Made by a program: the position numbers and the translations under genes. From contig CAILLO010000001.1 of the NCBI GenBank assembly GCA_903835065.1, forward strand, positions 124,001 to 188,000: 64,000 nt of DNA, in the 5' to 3' direction. The notes under the pieces were generated by a model that was not told the DNA's origin, did no database searches, and saw only the letters and a list, made by a program, of their open reading frames with translations. Positions 55,253-63,785 of this stretch are shown here, in pieces (the first letter of the stretch is position 1; the number at the start of each line of letters is the position of its first letter). The stretch is from an uncultured Eubacteriales bacterium (GTDB lineage Bacteria; Bacillota; Clostridia; Saccharofermentanales; UBA5734).

Positions 55253-56323
55253 ATGATGCCGGAGATCAGAATCGAGAGGACGACCACGCCGAAGGCGAAG
55301 CCCGTCGACCAGACCCGCCTCGGATTCGGCCAGCTCTTCACGGACCACATGTTCGTGATGGACTACGTCGAAGGCCAGGGCTGGATCGATCCCCGGATCG
55401 TCCCCTATGGCCCGATCCCCCTCGACCCCGCGACCTCCGTCCTCCATTACGGCCAGTCGATCTTCGAGGGCCTCAAGGCCTATCGGACGCCCGACGGCCG
55501 GGTCCAGCTCTTCCGGCCCCACGCGAACATGCGCAGGATCAACCAGTCCGACGAGCGCATGGTGATCCCGCCGATTGACGAGGAGTTCTGCGTCGCCGCG
55601 GTGAAGAAGCTGGTCGACCTCGAGCGCGACTGGATCCCGACGGCGCCCGCGACCTCGCTCTACATCCGCCCCTTCATCTTCGCGACCGACCCGTTCCTGG
55701 GCGTCCGCGCCTCGAAGACCTACAAGTTCCTCGTGATCCTCTCCCCTTCCGGAGCGTATTACCCGAAGGGTCTCGCCCCCGTCGACATCTACATCGAGAA
55801 CAAGTACGTCCGCGCCGTGAAGGGCGGGACCGGCGCCGCGAAGACCCCCGGCAACTACGCCTCGAGCCTCAAGTCCCAGACGGAGGCCTACGCGAAGGGC
55901 TTCGTCCAGGTGCTCTGGCTGGACGGCGTCGAGCGCCGCTATATCGAAGAGGTCGGCGCGATGAACGTCTTCTTCGCGATCGGCGACGAGCTCGTCACGC
56001 CGGCGCTCGAAGGCAGCATCCTGCCCGGCATCACCCGCGACTCCGTGCTGACCCTGGCCCGCAACTGGGGACTGAAGGTCTCCGAGCGCCGCCTCTCGAT
56101 CGACGAGGTCGCCGAGCAGTACGACAAGGGGCAGCTCCGGGAAGTCTTCGGCTCCGGCACGGCCGCCGTGATCTCTCCCGTGGGCCGTCTGGTGTGGAAC
56201 GACAAGGACATGGCGATCAACGGCGGACGGATCGGCGCGCTGAGCCAGAGATTCTACGACACGCTCACGGGGATCCAGTACGGGACGCTTCCGGATCCGT
56301 ACGGCTGGATCGAGCCCGTCTGA
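55253..56323 (+). CDS. ilvE: branched-chain amino acid aminotransferase
   Basis: Fold-type IV PLP transaminase between Val, Leu, Ile and their 2-oxoacids; 356 residues, the longer group II form. Lys197 in GTGAAKTPGNYA is the PLP lysine; HYGQSIFEGLKAYR and SGTAAVISPVG are family motifs. GGGAGGT lies seven bases before the ATG; a second ATG follows at once. It could supply or use branched 2-oxoacids handled by the Vor-type complex encoded near 40 kb. The last 59 bp overlap the convergent DUF975 gene. Confidence 0.96.
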   Translation: MMPEIRIERTTTPKAKPVDQTRLGFGQLFTDHMFVMDYVEGQGWIDPRIVPYGPIPLDPATSVLHYGQSIFEGLKAYRTPDGRVQLFRPHANMRRINQSDERMVIPPIDEEFCVAAVKKLVDLERDWIPTAPATSLYIRPFIFATDPFLGVRASKTYKFLVILSPSGAYYPKGLAPVDIYIENKYVRAVKGGTGAAKTPGNYASSLKSQTEAYAKGFVQVLWLDGVERRYIEEVGAMNVFFAIGDELVTPALEGSILPGITRDSVLTLARNWGLKVSERRLSIDEVAEQYDKGQLREVFGSGTAAVISPVGRLVWNDKDMAINGGRIGALSQRFYDTLTGIQYGTLPDPYGWIEPV

Positions 56324-57272
56324 CCAGGAAGCCTTCTGCCTCCGCCTCTTCAGCAAGCCGTGCATGCGCCTCCGCCTGCACGGCTTCGTAATAGGGCGCA
56401 AGAAAAAGGAATCCGGTGCCGCAGACGAGCAGGGACGAAACCGCCCAGCCGGCGAAGGAGAGGTCAAGGAGAAACAGGTCGAGGCGACGGCCCCGGGTCA
56501 TCCTCTCGGACAAGCGGACGACCTCGCGGGGGGCAAGTCCCGGCAGCGCGGCCAGGATCCAGGGTATGGGCCGGAAGGCGTAGTTCCGGATCCAGACCGG
56601 AATCAGCCCGGCCGCTACGGCGAGGATCGCGAGGAGGACCGGCAGCGCGAGCCCGGCGAACGAGTCCACCGGCAGGACGGGGGCGCCTTGGAGCCATGCC
56701 GGTTCGGTGGCGTAGCGGAGCGCCACGAACATCGACGCCGCCACGGCCACGACCGCGGCCGGCAGGAAACAGGGGGCGATGCGGAGCGTTTGGAGAGCGA
56801 AGGTCCGCACGGCGATACCGTAGCGCCCGGCGCGGAAGAACGAGAACAGCGTCCGGAACGGAGCGTCGAGGCCGGACCGGTTCAGCCGGTACCAGTCGCT
56901 CGATCCGGCCGACAGGGGCAGCACCAGCAGCAGGAGCGCCGCGAGGAATCCGACCGCAAGGGTACCCGCCAGCACGGCCTGCAGTGTCCATAGAACCAGC
57001 ACGCCCGCGAAGACGGGTTCGAGCGGGGTGCCGTTTCTGGCCGCGAGGACGGAGGCCAGATTGCGGATTCCGTCCGCAGCCGGCCCGCCGAGCAGCGGCA
57101 GGATTCCCGGAAGGTGCCGCACGAACCCGATGCCGACGGCCGCACCCGCACCGACCGCCGCGACGGAAGGCGCGAGACGCAGGACATGGGCGAGGAGCCC
57201 CCTCGTGTAGCGGCCTCTCGTCAGTGCGAGGATCGCCGCGTCCTTGAGGCCGATCCGGAAGGGGACCCCCAC
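56265..57272 (-). CDS. DUF975-family integral membrane protein
   Basis: A 335-residue protein with about six hydrophobic segments. The C-terminal stretch LSERMTRGRRLDLFLLDLSF, then a helix and FLAPYYEAVQAEAHARL, matches DUF975, a family of unknown function common in clostridia. The start is GTG at 57272, three bases after the hemerythrin-like gene's stop, with no good ribosome site, so it is probably translated by coupling. The end overlaps ilvE by 59 bp on the other strand. Confidence 0.8.
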   Translation of the reverse strand: MGVPFRIGLKDAAILALTRGRYTRGLLAHVLRLAPSVAAVGAGAAVGIGFVRHLPGILPLLGGPAADGIRNLASVLAARNGTPLEPVFAGVLVLWTLQAVLAGTLAVGFLAALLLLVLPLSAGSSDWYRLNRSGLDAPFRTLFSFFRAGRYGIAVRTFALQTLRIAPCFLPAAVVAVAASMFVALRYATEPAWLQGAPVLPVDSFAGLALPVLLAILAVAAGLIPVWIRNYAFRPIPWILAALPGLAPREVVRLSERMTRGRRLDLFLLDLSFAGWAVSSLLVCGTGFLFLAPYYEAVQAEAHARLAEEAEAEGFLVRRARSSRTDPEASRTGSP

Positions 57273-57275
57273 CCG

Positions 57276-57818
57276 TCAGCCCGCCGCCTGCTTCAGGATC
57301 TTCTCGTACTTGCCGATGGCGTCCGGGCCGCCGTTCCCTTGGTCGACCGCCTGGAACTCCTCCTCGAGCCGCCCCTTCTCCTCGTCCGTCAGCGAACGTC
57401 GCAGCAGCGGCAGCAGGTAGGAGTGCTCTTTGTGGATCCGCGTCCGCATGCAGTCGTGGTAGTCGCGCAGCGCGTCACGGATCGGGTCGACCGTGCCGGG
57501 AACGTTGAGTTTGAATTCACCGGCCGCCTCCGACAGGACGCGGATCAGCCGGGCCTCTTTCTCGAGTTCGCGGGCCATCTCGTCGAGCTGGAAACGGCTC
57601 GCGGGATTCCCGTGCTCCTTGATGTGGACGAAGAGGTGGTCCTCCTCCTTCTCCCGGTGGGCGCGGTCCTCGAAGTTCCGTGCGTAGTCGAGCAGTTGGT
57701 GGAGTCGGACGATGTCCGGGCGGCCGGTCCTGCGGATCAGGACCAGTTCCCGTTCGACCGCCTGCAGGGCCAGTTCCTCCAGACGTACTTCGCGGTCCAG
57801 GGTCTCGAGCGCATCCAT
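57276..57818 (-). CDS. hemerythrin HHE domain-like protein
   Basis: A 180-residue all-helical protein. Histidines and acidic residues fall in the hemerythrin pattern: RLHQLLDY (about residue 40), DRAHREKEEDHLFVHI (about 52-67), RDYHDCMRTRIHKEHSYLLPLL (in pieces, about 118-140). Such domains bind a di-iron centre and sense or store O2, NO or iron; the exact ligands need alignment. Its ribosome site AGGAGG is seven bases before ATG but can be locked in a stem (see the next entry). It heads a two-gene unit with a DUF975 protein. Confidence 0.82.
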   Translation of the reverse strand: MDALETLDREVRLEELALQAVERELVLIRRTGRPDIVRLHQLLDYARNFEDRAHREKEEDHLFVHIKEHGNPASRFQLDEMARELEKEARLIRVLSEAAGEFKLNVPGTVDPIRDALRDYHDCMRTRIHKEHSYLLPLLRRSLTDEEKGRLEEEFQAVDQGNGGPDAIGKYEKILKQAAG

Positions 57819-57823
57819 GCAAA

Positions 57824-57869
57824 CGCCTCCTCTCGGGGTCCTGCAAGGACCTTCCCGCGGGAGGAGGCG
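57824..57869 (-). promoter_or_regulatory. leader hairpin that can sequester the hemerythrin gene's ribosome-binding site
   Basis: In the mRNA, CGCCTCCTC (57869 down to 57861) is the exact complement of GAGGAGGCG (57832 down to 57824), which contains the Shine-Dalgarno. The 28-base loop holds a nested hairpin GGTCC-TTGCA-GGACC (57851 down to 57837). The start codon lies five bases after the stem. Confidence 0.7.
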
Positions 57870-57902
57870 AAGAACCCCGACCCCGGCCGGGAGAAGTCTC
57901 TT

Positions 57903-57966
57903 GCCTGTACGGAATCGATTATACGCTGATCGCACCGACGGAGGGAGGGTCCGCCTGTACGGAATC
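57903..57966. repeat. 14-bp direct repeat around the hemerythrin promoter
   Basis: GCCTGTACGGAATC occurs at 57903-57916 and 57953-57966, 50 bp apart. One copy covers the predicted transcription start, the other the GH3 stop codon. Confidence 0.8.
57918..57923 (-). promoter_or_regulatory. -10 box of the hemerythrin-DUF975 unit
   Basis: TATAAT on the minus strand; predicted start near 57911 gives a leader of about 93 bases that includes the sequestering hairpin. No good -35. Confidence 0.55.
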
Positions 57967-60145
57967 AGCGGGGCAGCCGCAGCGGCGCTCCGATCAGTTC
58001 GAAGGATCCGGAGACCGGTCGGGCGCCGGCGAGCGCGACGCTGCGTTCGTCCGGCTGCGAGCCGCCGACGTGCCAGACGTGGCGTCCCGGGACGACCTGA
58101 CGGTTCCCTTCCCCATCGAAGACGGCCATCTCCTCCGGGCCCAGGTCGAACGACACGTCCGTCGAGGCGCCGGGTGCCAGCCGGACTGTCCGCAGACCGC
58201 GCAGGGACCACCTCGGGGTCGGCGCGGGAGCGGCCTTCACGGCCAGATAGAGCTGGACGGTCTCGATGCAGGGGCGGTCGCCCTCGTTGACGAGACGGGC
58301 CGAGCAGCGCACGGTTTCGCCGATTGCCAGGCGGTCCCGGTCGGACACCGGCGTGGAATAGACGACGCGCGCGTAGCCGATACCGTAGCCGAACGGATAG
58401 AGCGGTTCCTTCTCGAGATACCGGTACGTCCTGCCCTTCATGGAATAGTCGCGGAAGTCGGGCAGGTCGTCGGTCGAACGCGGGAAGGTGACCGGTAGAC
58501 GGCCGCTCGGCTCGGACCGGCCGAACAGCAGATCGGCGACGGCGCGCCCGCCCTCGGCGCCGGGATAGAAGACCTGGAGCACGGCGGGGACGTTCGCGTC
58601 AGCCCAGCTCAAGTCCATCGCGCTGCCCGAGACGTGGACGAGCACCACCGGCTTCCCTTCCGCAGCCGCGAGGACGGCCTCGAGGAGGCGCGACTGGAGT
58701 CCGGGGAGGGACAGTCCGGGCTTGTCGCCGTCCCCGTATCCGTTCTCCTTTTCGAACTGTTCGCCTTCGAGGGTCGCGTCGAGCCCGAGGCAGACGACGA
58801 CCGCGTCGGCCCGCGCAGCTGCCGCGACGGCTTCCCGGATCCGGTCCCCTTCGTGTGCGAGGCCGTCCGCGCGGTCCTTCCAGATGTGGCACCCCTCCGC
58901 GTACAGGATCCGCGTGCCGTCGCCGCAGGCTTCCCGGATGCCCGCGAGGATCGTGTACGATGCGGACGGCGTTCCGTTGTAGTTGCCGAGCAGGGCGGGC
59001 ACGCTGTCTGCGTTCGGACCGACCACGGCCAGCGTCCGCAGCGACGACGGGTCGAGAGGCAGGGTTCCGTTCCGGTTCTTCAGCAGCACCAGCGATCGAC
59101 GGGCCGCTTCGCGCGAGAGTCCGCGGTGTTCCGCCGTGTCGTTCTCCATGTAGGGGATAGAAGCGAACGGGACCCGGTCGTCGGGGTCGAGCATGCCGAG
59201 CTTGATCCGCGTGCGCATCAGGCGCTCGACCGCACGGTCGATCGTCTTTTCCTCCACGAGGCCTTCCCGGACGGCGACGAGCAGGTTGCCGAACAGACTG
59301 CCGCAGTTCAGGTCGCAGCCGCTGTTGACCGCGAGCGCCGCCGATTCGGGCGCGGTCCTCGTGACGCCGTGCGTCAGGTGGAAGTCCTGGAGGGCCCAGC
59401 AGTCGGACGTCACGTGTCCGTCGAAGCCCCAGTCGCCGCGGAGGATCTCCCCCAGCAGGCGCGGGCTGCCGCAGCAGGGCTCGCCGTTGGTCCGGTTGTA
59501 GGCGCCCATCACGGCCTCGACGCCGGCTTCGCGGACTAGCGCGCGGAAGGCGGGCAGATACGTCTCCCAGAGGTCCTTCTCGGAGACGCGGGCGTCGAAC
59601 GAGTGCCGCTCCCCTTCCGGACCGCTGTGCACGGCGAAGTGCTTGGCGCAGGCCGCCGTCTTGAGCCACTTCGGGTCATCCCCCTGGAGTCCGCGCACAT
59701 AGGCGGCGCCGAGGCGTGACGTCAGCCAGGGGTCCTCGCCGAAGGTCTCGTGTCCGCGCCCCCACCGGGGGTCCCGGAAGATGTTGATGTTCGGGGACCA
59801 GAAGGTCAGGCCCTTGTAGATGTCGCGGTCGCCGCGCCGCACGGACTCGTGGTGCTTCGCGCGCGCCTCCGTGGAGACGGTTGCGCCCACGGTCCGCACC
59901 AGGTCCTCGTCGAAGGCCGCAGCCAGGGCGATCGCCTGCGGGAACACCGTGGCGGTGCCCGCGCGCGCGACGCCGTGCAGCGCCTCGTTCCACCAGTTGT
60001 AGGCCGGGATGCCGAGACGCTCGACCGCGGGCGCGTCGTAAAGCATCTGGGAGACCTTCTCGTCGAGGGTCATGCGGGAGACGAGACCTTCGGCGCGCCG
60101 GCGGATCTCCTCGGCGTTTTCGGGCGGACGGGCCGGGATTTCCAT
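57965..60145 (-). CDS. GH3-family beta-glycosidase (xylosidase/glucosidase type)
   Basis: A 726-residue cytoplasmic GH3 without a signal peptide. The N-terminal barrel has NWWNEALHGVAR, PRWGRGHETFGEDP, KHFAVHSG and the nucleophile Asp in VTSDCWALQDF; the alpha/beta sandwich has LLKNRNGTLPL and a C-terminal fibronectin-III-like domain (about 595-710). WNEALHGVAR is typical of beta-xylosidase/arabinosidase-like GH3, but the substrate is uncertain. GGAGG precedes ATG. It lies 12 bp after the oxidoreductase gene, so oligosaccharides imported by an unseen transporter are probably cleaved inside the cell. Confidence 0.92.
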   Translation of the reverse strand: MEIPARPPENAEEIRRRAEGLVSRMTLDEKVSQMLYDAPAVERLGIPAYNWWNEALHGVARAGTATVFPQAIALAAAFDEDLVRTVGATVSTEARAKHHESVRRGDRDIYKGLTFWSPNINIFRDPRWGRGHETFGEDPWLTSRLGAAYVRGLQGDDPKWLKTAACAKHFAVHSGPEGERHSFDARVSEKDLWETYLPAFRALVREAGVEAVMGAYNRTNGEPCCGSPRLLGEILRGDWGFDGHVTSDCWALQDFHLTHGVTRTAPESAALAVNSGCDLNCGSLFGNLLVAVREGLVEEKTIDRAVERLMRTRIKLGMLDPDDRVPFASIPYMENDTAEHRGLSREAARRSLVLLKNRNGTLPLDPSSLRTLAVVGPNADSVPALLGNYNGTPSASYTILAGIREACGDGTRILYAEGCHIWKDRADGLAHEGDRIREAVAAAARADAVVVCLGLDATLEGEQFEKENGYGDGDKPGLSLPGLQSRLLEAVLAAAEGKPVVLVHVSGSAMDLSWADANVPAVLQVFYPGAEGGRAVADLLFGRSEPSGRLPVTFPRSTDDLPDFRDYSMKGRTYRYLEKEPLYPFGYGIGYARVVYSTPVSDRDRLAIGETVRCSARLVNEGDRPCIETVQLYLAVKAAPAPTPRWSLRGLRTVRLAPGASTDVSFDLGPEEMAVFDGEGNRQVVPGRHVWHVGGSQPDERSVALAGARPVSGSFELIGAPLRLPR

Positions 60146-60157
60146 GGGGACCTCCCT

Positions 60158-61207
60158 CTAGACCTGCATTCTCACGCAGATTCCCTTCGAGGAACTCTCG
60201 AAGGCGGCGTCGATGACCCGCAGCACCCGCAGGGCCTGTTCGGGCTTCACGATGAGCTCCTCGCGGCCCTCGACCGCTGCGAGCACGTTGCGGTAGTAGT
60301 CGGCCCAGTCCGTCTCCACCTTCGGCAGCGGCAGTTCCTCGATCGACTCGACGGGGCGCGGCGCCATGGTGCGCGTCGGACCCGCCTTCGTGTACACGAT
60401 GCCCTCCTCCATGCGGAATTCGACCGTCTTCGCCTTCACGACGCGGCCCTTGCAGCTCCAGTCGTCGACGACGAGCGTGCCTGCGTCGCCGGAGACGTGC
60501 CAGCGGGGGAGATTCGAGAAGCAGAGCGTGTCGACCTGGACAAGCGCCGACAGGCCGTTGCCGAACTTCATCAGCAGCTTGAAGTTGTCGTCGACGTCCG
60601 GGAACCGGACGCTGAGGAGGTGCGCGTAGACCTCGACGACGGGACTGTCGACCATCCAGAGGATCTGGTCGATCAGGTGGACGCCCCAGTCGAGGATCAT
60701 CCCGCCGCCGGCCTCCCTGACGCAGCGCCAGTCGCCCGGGATGCCCCGGGAGCCCTGGACGCGGCTCTCGATGTAGAAAGGCGTGCCGATCGCGCCGTCC
60801 TCGATCGTCCGCCGGACGATCCGGTAGTCCTCGTCCCAGCGGCGGTTCTGGTGCACGGTGAAGACGAGTCCGGCGCGACGGGCGGCTTCCATCATCTCCA
60901 CGAGCTCCTGCGCGTCCATGCCGACGGGCTTCTCGCAGACGACGTGCTTCCCGGCCGCGAGAGCGGCGAGCACGTGCTCCTTGTGAAAGTCGTTGGGCGT
61001 CGCGACCGTCACGAGGCGGACCCGCGGATCCGCGAGGAGCTCCTCGAGCGAGGCGTAGTTCCGGATGCCGGACGCCGCGGCGAGTTCGCCGCGCATCGGC
61101 TGGACGTCGTAGGCGCCGACGACTTCGATGCCTTCGACGCGCGCGAGATTCTCGTGGTGCCAGCGTCCCATGCCGCCGTATCCGATGAGTCCGAGTCCCA
61201 TGGCCAT
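60158..61207 (-). CDS. Gfo/Idh/MocA-family NAD(P)-dependent oxidoreductase
   Basis: A 349-residue sugar or inositol dehydrogenase-type protein. The Rossmann motif is GLIGYGGMGRWH near the start, followed by ATPNDFHKEH and the catalytic CEKPVGMD with Lys; GGGMILDWGVHLIDQI is the second signature. The substrate is unknown. The start at 61207 is seven bases after GGAGG. It heads a two-gene unit with the GH3 enzyme and is preceded by two adjacent palindromes that look like operators. Confidence 0.92.
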   Translation of the reverse strand: MAMGLGLIGYGGMGRWHHENLARVEGIEVVGAYDVQPMRGELAAASGIRNYASLEELLADPRVRLVTVATPNDFHKEHVLAALAAGKHVVCEKPVGMDAQELVEMMEAARRAGLVFTVHQNRRWDEDYRIVRRTIEDGAIGTPFYIESRVQGSRGIPGDWRCVREAGGGMILDWGVHLIDQILWMVDSPVVEVYAHLLSVRFPDVDDNFKLLMKFGNGLSALVQVDTLCFSNLPRWHVSGDAGTLVVDDWSCKGRVVKAKTVEFRMEEGIVYTKAGPTRTMAPRPVESIEELPLPKVETDWADYYRNVLAAVEGREELIVKPEQALRVLRVIDAAFESSSKGICVRMQV

Positions 61208-61226
61208 GATGCGTCCTCCCTGGTCA

Positions 61227-61252
61227 TGTAATCCGTTACACGTTGTCAACGT
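61227..61252. promoter_or_regulatory. two adjacent palindromes, probable operator(s)
   Basis: TGTAATCCGTTACA (61227-61240) and ACGTTGTCAACGT (61240-61252) abut and share one base. The first fits TGTAA-N4-TTACA of LacI-type operators. A perfect -35 TTGACA on the minus strand lies inside the second (61244-61249), but no good -10 is visible 16-18 bp downstream. Confidence 0.6.
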
Positions 61253-61303
61253 CAGTGTACCAGAAAGGTGTAGCGGCGCAAGGGAGGCGCGAGGAGAGTC
61301 GAG

Positions 61304-62014
61304 CTAGCGGAGTGCCCTGCGCATCTTCGAGAAGTCCTTGACGGCGCGCAGGCCGATCTTCGAGATCTTCTTCAGGTTGATCGAGTTCTTGCCCGCCTGA
61401 CGGGGGCGGAACGTGATCGGGACGAAGAGGACGCGGTCCTTGCCGCGGCGGGCGAAGAGGATCGTCAGGATCACGTTCGGAAGGTTGTAGCCGTCCGGGA
61501 TCTTCCTCTGGAACCCGGCGAGCAGGTCGGCGCGCATCAGGCGGAACGGCGTGTTGATGTCGGTCAGCCACTGCCCGAAGACGACCCAGACGACGAACTT
61601 CAGGACCTTCGTGACGACCTTGCGCGAGAATCCGTCCTGGCGCCCCTTGCGGTAGCCGATGATGGCGTCGAACTCGGCGCGACGCTCCCAGAAGGCAGGG
61701 AATTCCCCCGGAAGCGTCTGTCCGTCGGAATCGGTCTGGAAGACGAAGTCGGCGCCGTTCGCGACGGCGTAGGAATATCCGAACAGGCAGGCGCTGCCGT
61801 GTCCGCCGTTGGGCTTGTCCAGGGGAACGAGCCGCGGGAAGCGCGGCGCGAGCTCCTTGAGGACGTCACCGGTGCTGTCCTTGCTCCCGTCGTTCACGAC
61901 CACCAGGCGGGCGTCTCCGCCCACCGTCTCGACGACGGCGTGCCACCCCTCGATGACGGACGGCAGGTTCGCCTCCTCGTTGTAAGCGGGAATCACGATG
62001 AACAGCTTGTCCAT
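61304..62014 (-). CDS. dolichol-phosphate-mannose-synthase-like family 2 glycosyltransferase
   Basis: A 236-residue soluble GT2 of the DPM1 type: IPAYNEEANLPSVI near the start, VVNDGSKDST, KPNGGHGSA and QTDSDGQT with the DxD. The C-terminus is basic with no multi-pass region, so it probably binds the membrane peripherally and charges a polyprenyl phosphate. The start at 62014 is set by GGAGG eight bases upstream; an earlier in-frame ATG lacks a site. TAGAAT at 62062-62067 (minus strand) may be its -10. Confidence 0.88.
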   Translation of the reverse strand: MDKLFIVIPAYNEEANLPSVIEGWHAVVETVGGDARLVVVNDGSKDSTGDVLKELAPRFPRLVPLDKPNGGHGSACLFGYSYAVANGADFVFQTDSDGQTLPGEFPAFWERRAEFDAIIGYRKGRQDGFSRKVVTKVLKFVVWVVFGQWLTDINTPFRLMRADLLAGFQRKIPDGYNLPNVILTILFARRGKDRVLFVPITFRPRQAGKNSINLKKISKIGLRAVKDFSKMRRALR

Positions 62015-62163
62015 GGTCGGACCCTCCTTGTGCGGGGCCATCCGGTCCGGAGCCCCGTTCCATTCTATCGCTCCCTTCGCGGCGAGGGAAGCCTGTCGTG
62101 CGGGTCTCGCCGCGTGGTACCATCAGGGCAGGGCCCCAGGGCCCGAACCGGAGGAGTTGCCGC

Positions 62164-62496
62164 ATGGAGGCATTCACGCTGCGGGCGATCCGCACGATCC
62201 GATCGATTCCGGCCGGCCGGGTCGCGACGTACGGCCAGGTCGCCCGTCTGAGCGGCAGTCCGCGAGCGGCTCGCCAGGTCGTCCGGGTGCTCGTGTCCTG
62301 CAGCCGCTCCCATGGCCTGCCGTGGCACCGCGTGGTCGGTGCGCCCTGCCGGATCGCCCTGCCCCGAGGCGTGGAATTCGACTTTCAGCTCGCGCTGCTC
62401 TCGTCGGAAGGCGTGGAGGTCTCGGACGACGGGACGATCGAGCCCGACCGTTTCCTCTGGCGGCCGGAACCCTCCGCCTTCTTCTTCGAGGCCTGA
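62164..62496 (+). CDS. alkyltransferase-like (ATL) DNA-damage-recognition protein
   Basis: A 110-residue protein with the DNA-binding fold of O6-alkylguanine transferases. IPAGRVATYGQVARL and the arginine-finger helix SPRAARQVVRVL are present, but the active-site PCHR motif reads PWHR (in GLPWHRVVGA), so alkyl transfer is impossible and it should flag bulky O6-alkylguanine for excision repair, as Atl1 and YbaZ do. GGAGGA precedes ATG at 62164. Its last 112 bp overlap the convergent GT4 gene. uvrB, a partner pathway gene, is in the same window. Confidence 0.92.
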   Translation: MEAFTLRAIRTIRSIPAGRVATYGQVARLSGSPRAARQVVRVLVSCSRSHGLPWHRVVGAPCRIALPRGVEFDFQLALLSSEGVEVSDDGTIEPDRFLWRPEPSAFFFEA

Positions 62497-63785
62497 TCGG
62501 CGCGGACCGCCTTCCGCTTCGTGGCGTCCGCCGCCCTCATCGTGGATCTCTTCTGGACCGGTCGGGCCGGCTCGCTGCCGAATCGCGCGAGAATCTCCCG
62601 GTACTGGCCCATCACCTCTCCGGCGACGGTCGTCCAGGAGCGGTGGAAGTCCCGCTGCGCGCCCGTTCCGGTGCGCTTCAAGGCCTCCGGGTCCTCCAGG
62701 ACGGCAAGGATCCGCTTAGCGAAGGACTGCGGCGTGTCATCGGCCAGATAGCCGTTGACGCCGTCCTCGACACCCTCGGACACCGTGCTTCCCTCGATGA
62801 AGACGGTCGGGCAGAGTGCCGCGGCGGATTCCCGAATCACCAGGGCCGACGTGTCGTATTTCGAAGGGAACAGGAACAGGTCGCTCCGTTCGAACAGCCC
62901 CCGGAGGATCTCCCGGTCCCGGACCACGCCGAGGAAGCGCGTCTCCTGCGACAGTCCGTGCGACTCGACGAGTTCCTCGAGTTCCTTCGCCGCGTCGCCT
63001 CCTCCGACGAACAGCATGTGGAAGCTGGGCCCGCCGTCCGGGCCCGGATTCCGCCGCGCCCGGAGCAGGCCGTCACGGACCAGGGCCAGGGACTCGACCA
63101 GGAGACGCAGGTTCTTCTGCCACACGTGCTGCCCGACATAGAGGAAGACGGGCGTCCCGTCGCGGAGGCCGAGCGCCGCGCAGACCGAATCGCAGGCCGC
63201 GGACCTTCGGTGCGAGGGGTCGGCGGGCGTCAGTTCGGTCCCGTTCTGGATGACGGTCACCGGTCCCTTGTATCCGTACTCGCGCAGAGCATCCACCGAG
63301 GCGTTGCTGACGGTCCAGACGGAATCGGCCTTGTCGTAGAACCGCACGATCTCGCGGATCATGGCGTCCGCGATGGCCGGAGAACGGACGAACGGCAGGA
63401 AGTCGTCGCGGTACTTGGTGTGGAACGACGCGACGAGGGGGACACCGTGGCGACGCGCGTAGCTGGCTGCGATGAGCCCCGAGTTGAAGGGGGTGTGCGC
63501 ATGGACGATATCGAAGGGAATCGCTTCGAGGCGGGTCCGGAACTGCGCGTCGAGGTGGGGCATTCCGAGCCGGTAGGGCGGCCGGAGCAGGAACGGGAGC
63601 GAGGCGTACCGGACGACCTCGAAGATCTCCCGGCTGTCCGTGTTTTCGGGCACGTCGGGCGTCACGACGATGCAGCGGGAATTGAACGAAAGGTCCTTCG
63701 TGATCCAGTGGGCGTAGTTGCGCACGACGTTCGCGACACCGTCCGTGATGGGGGGGAAGGATTCGTTGAACTCGCCGATCAGCAT
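62385..63785 (-). CDS. family 4 glycosyltransferase
   Basis: A 466-residue GT-B enzyme similar to diacylglycerol glucosyl- or mannosyltransferases. IGEFNESFPPITDGVANVV opens the acceptor domain; HAHTPFNSGL, FLYVGQHVWQKN and the nucleotide-sugar motif FPSKYDTSALVIRESAA follow. The final 60 residues are a Ser/Thr/Lys/Arg-rich tail; this tail is read antisense to the ATL gene. GGAGG is visible 10 bases before the ATG, which overlaps the stop of the upstream membrane-protein gene. Confidence 0.88.
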   Translation of the reverse strand: MLIGEFNESFPPITDGVANVVRNYAHWITKDLSFNSRCIVVTPDVPENTDSREIFEVVRYASLPFLLRPPYRLGMPHLDAQFRTRLEAIPFDIVHAHTPFNSGLIAASYARRHGVPLVASFHTKYRDDFLPFVRSPAIADAMIREIVRFYDKADSVWTVSNASVDALREYGYKGPVTVIQNGTELTPADPSHRRSAACDSVCAALGLRDGTPVFLYVGQHVWQKNLRLLVESLALVRDGLLRARRNPGPDGGPSFHMLFVGGGDAAKELEELVESHGLSQETRFLGVVRDREILRGLFERSDLFLFPSKYDTSALVIRESAAALCPTVFIEGSTVSEGVEDGVNGYLADDTPQSFAKRILAVLEDPEALKRTGTGAQRDFHRSWTTVAGEVMGQYREILARFGSEPARPVQKRSTMRAADATKRKAVRADQASKKKAEGSGRQRKRSGSIVPSSETSTPSDESSAS

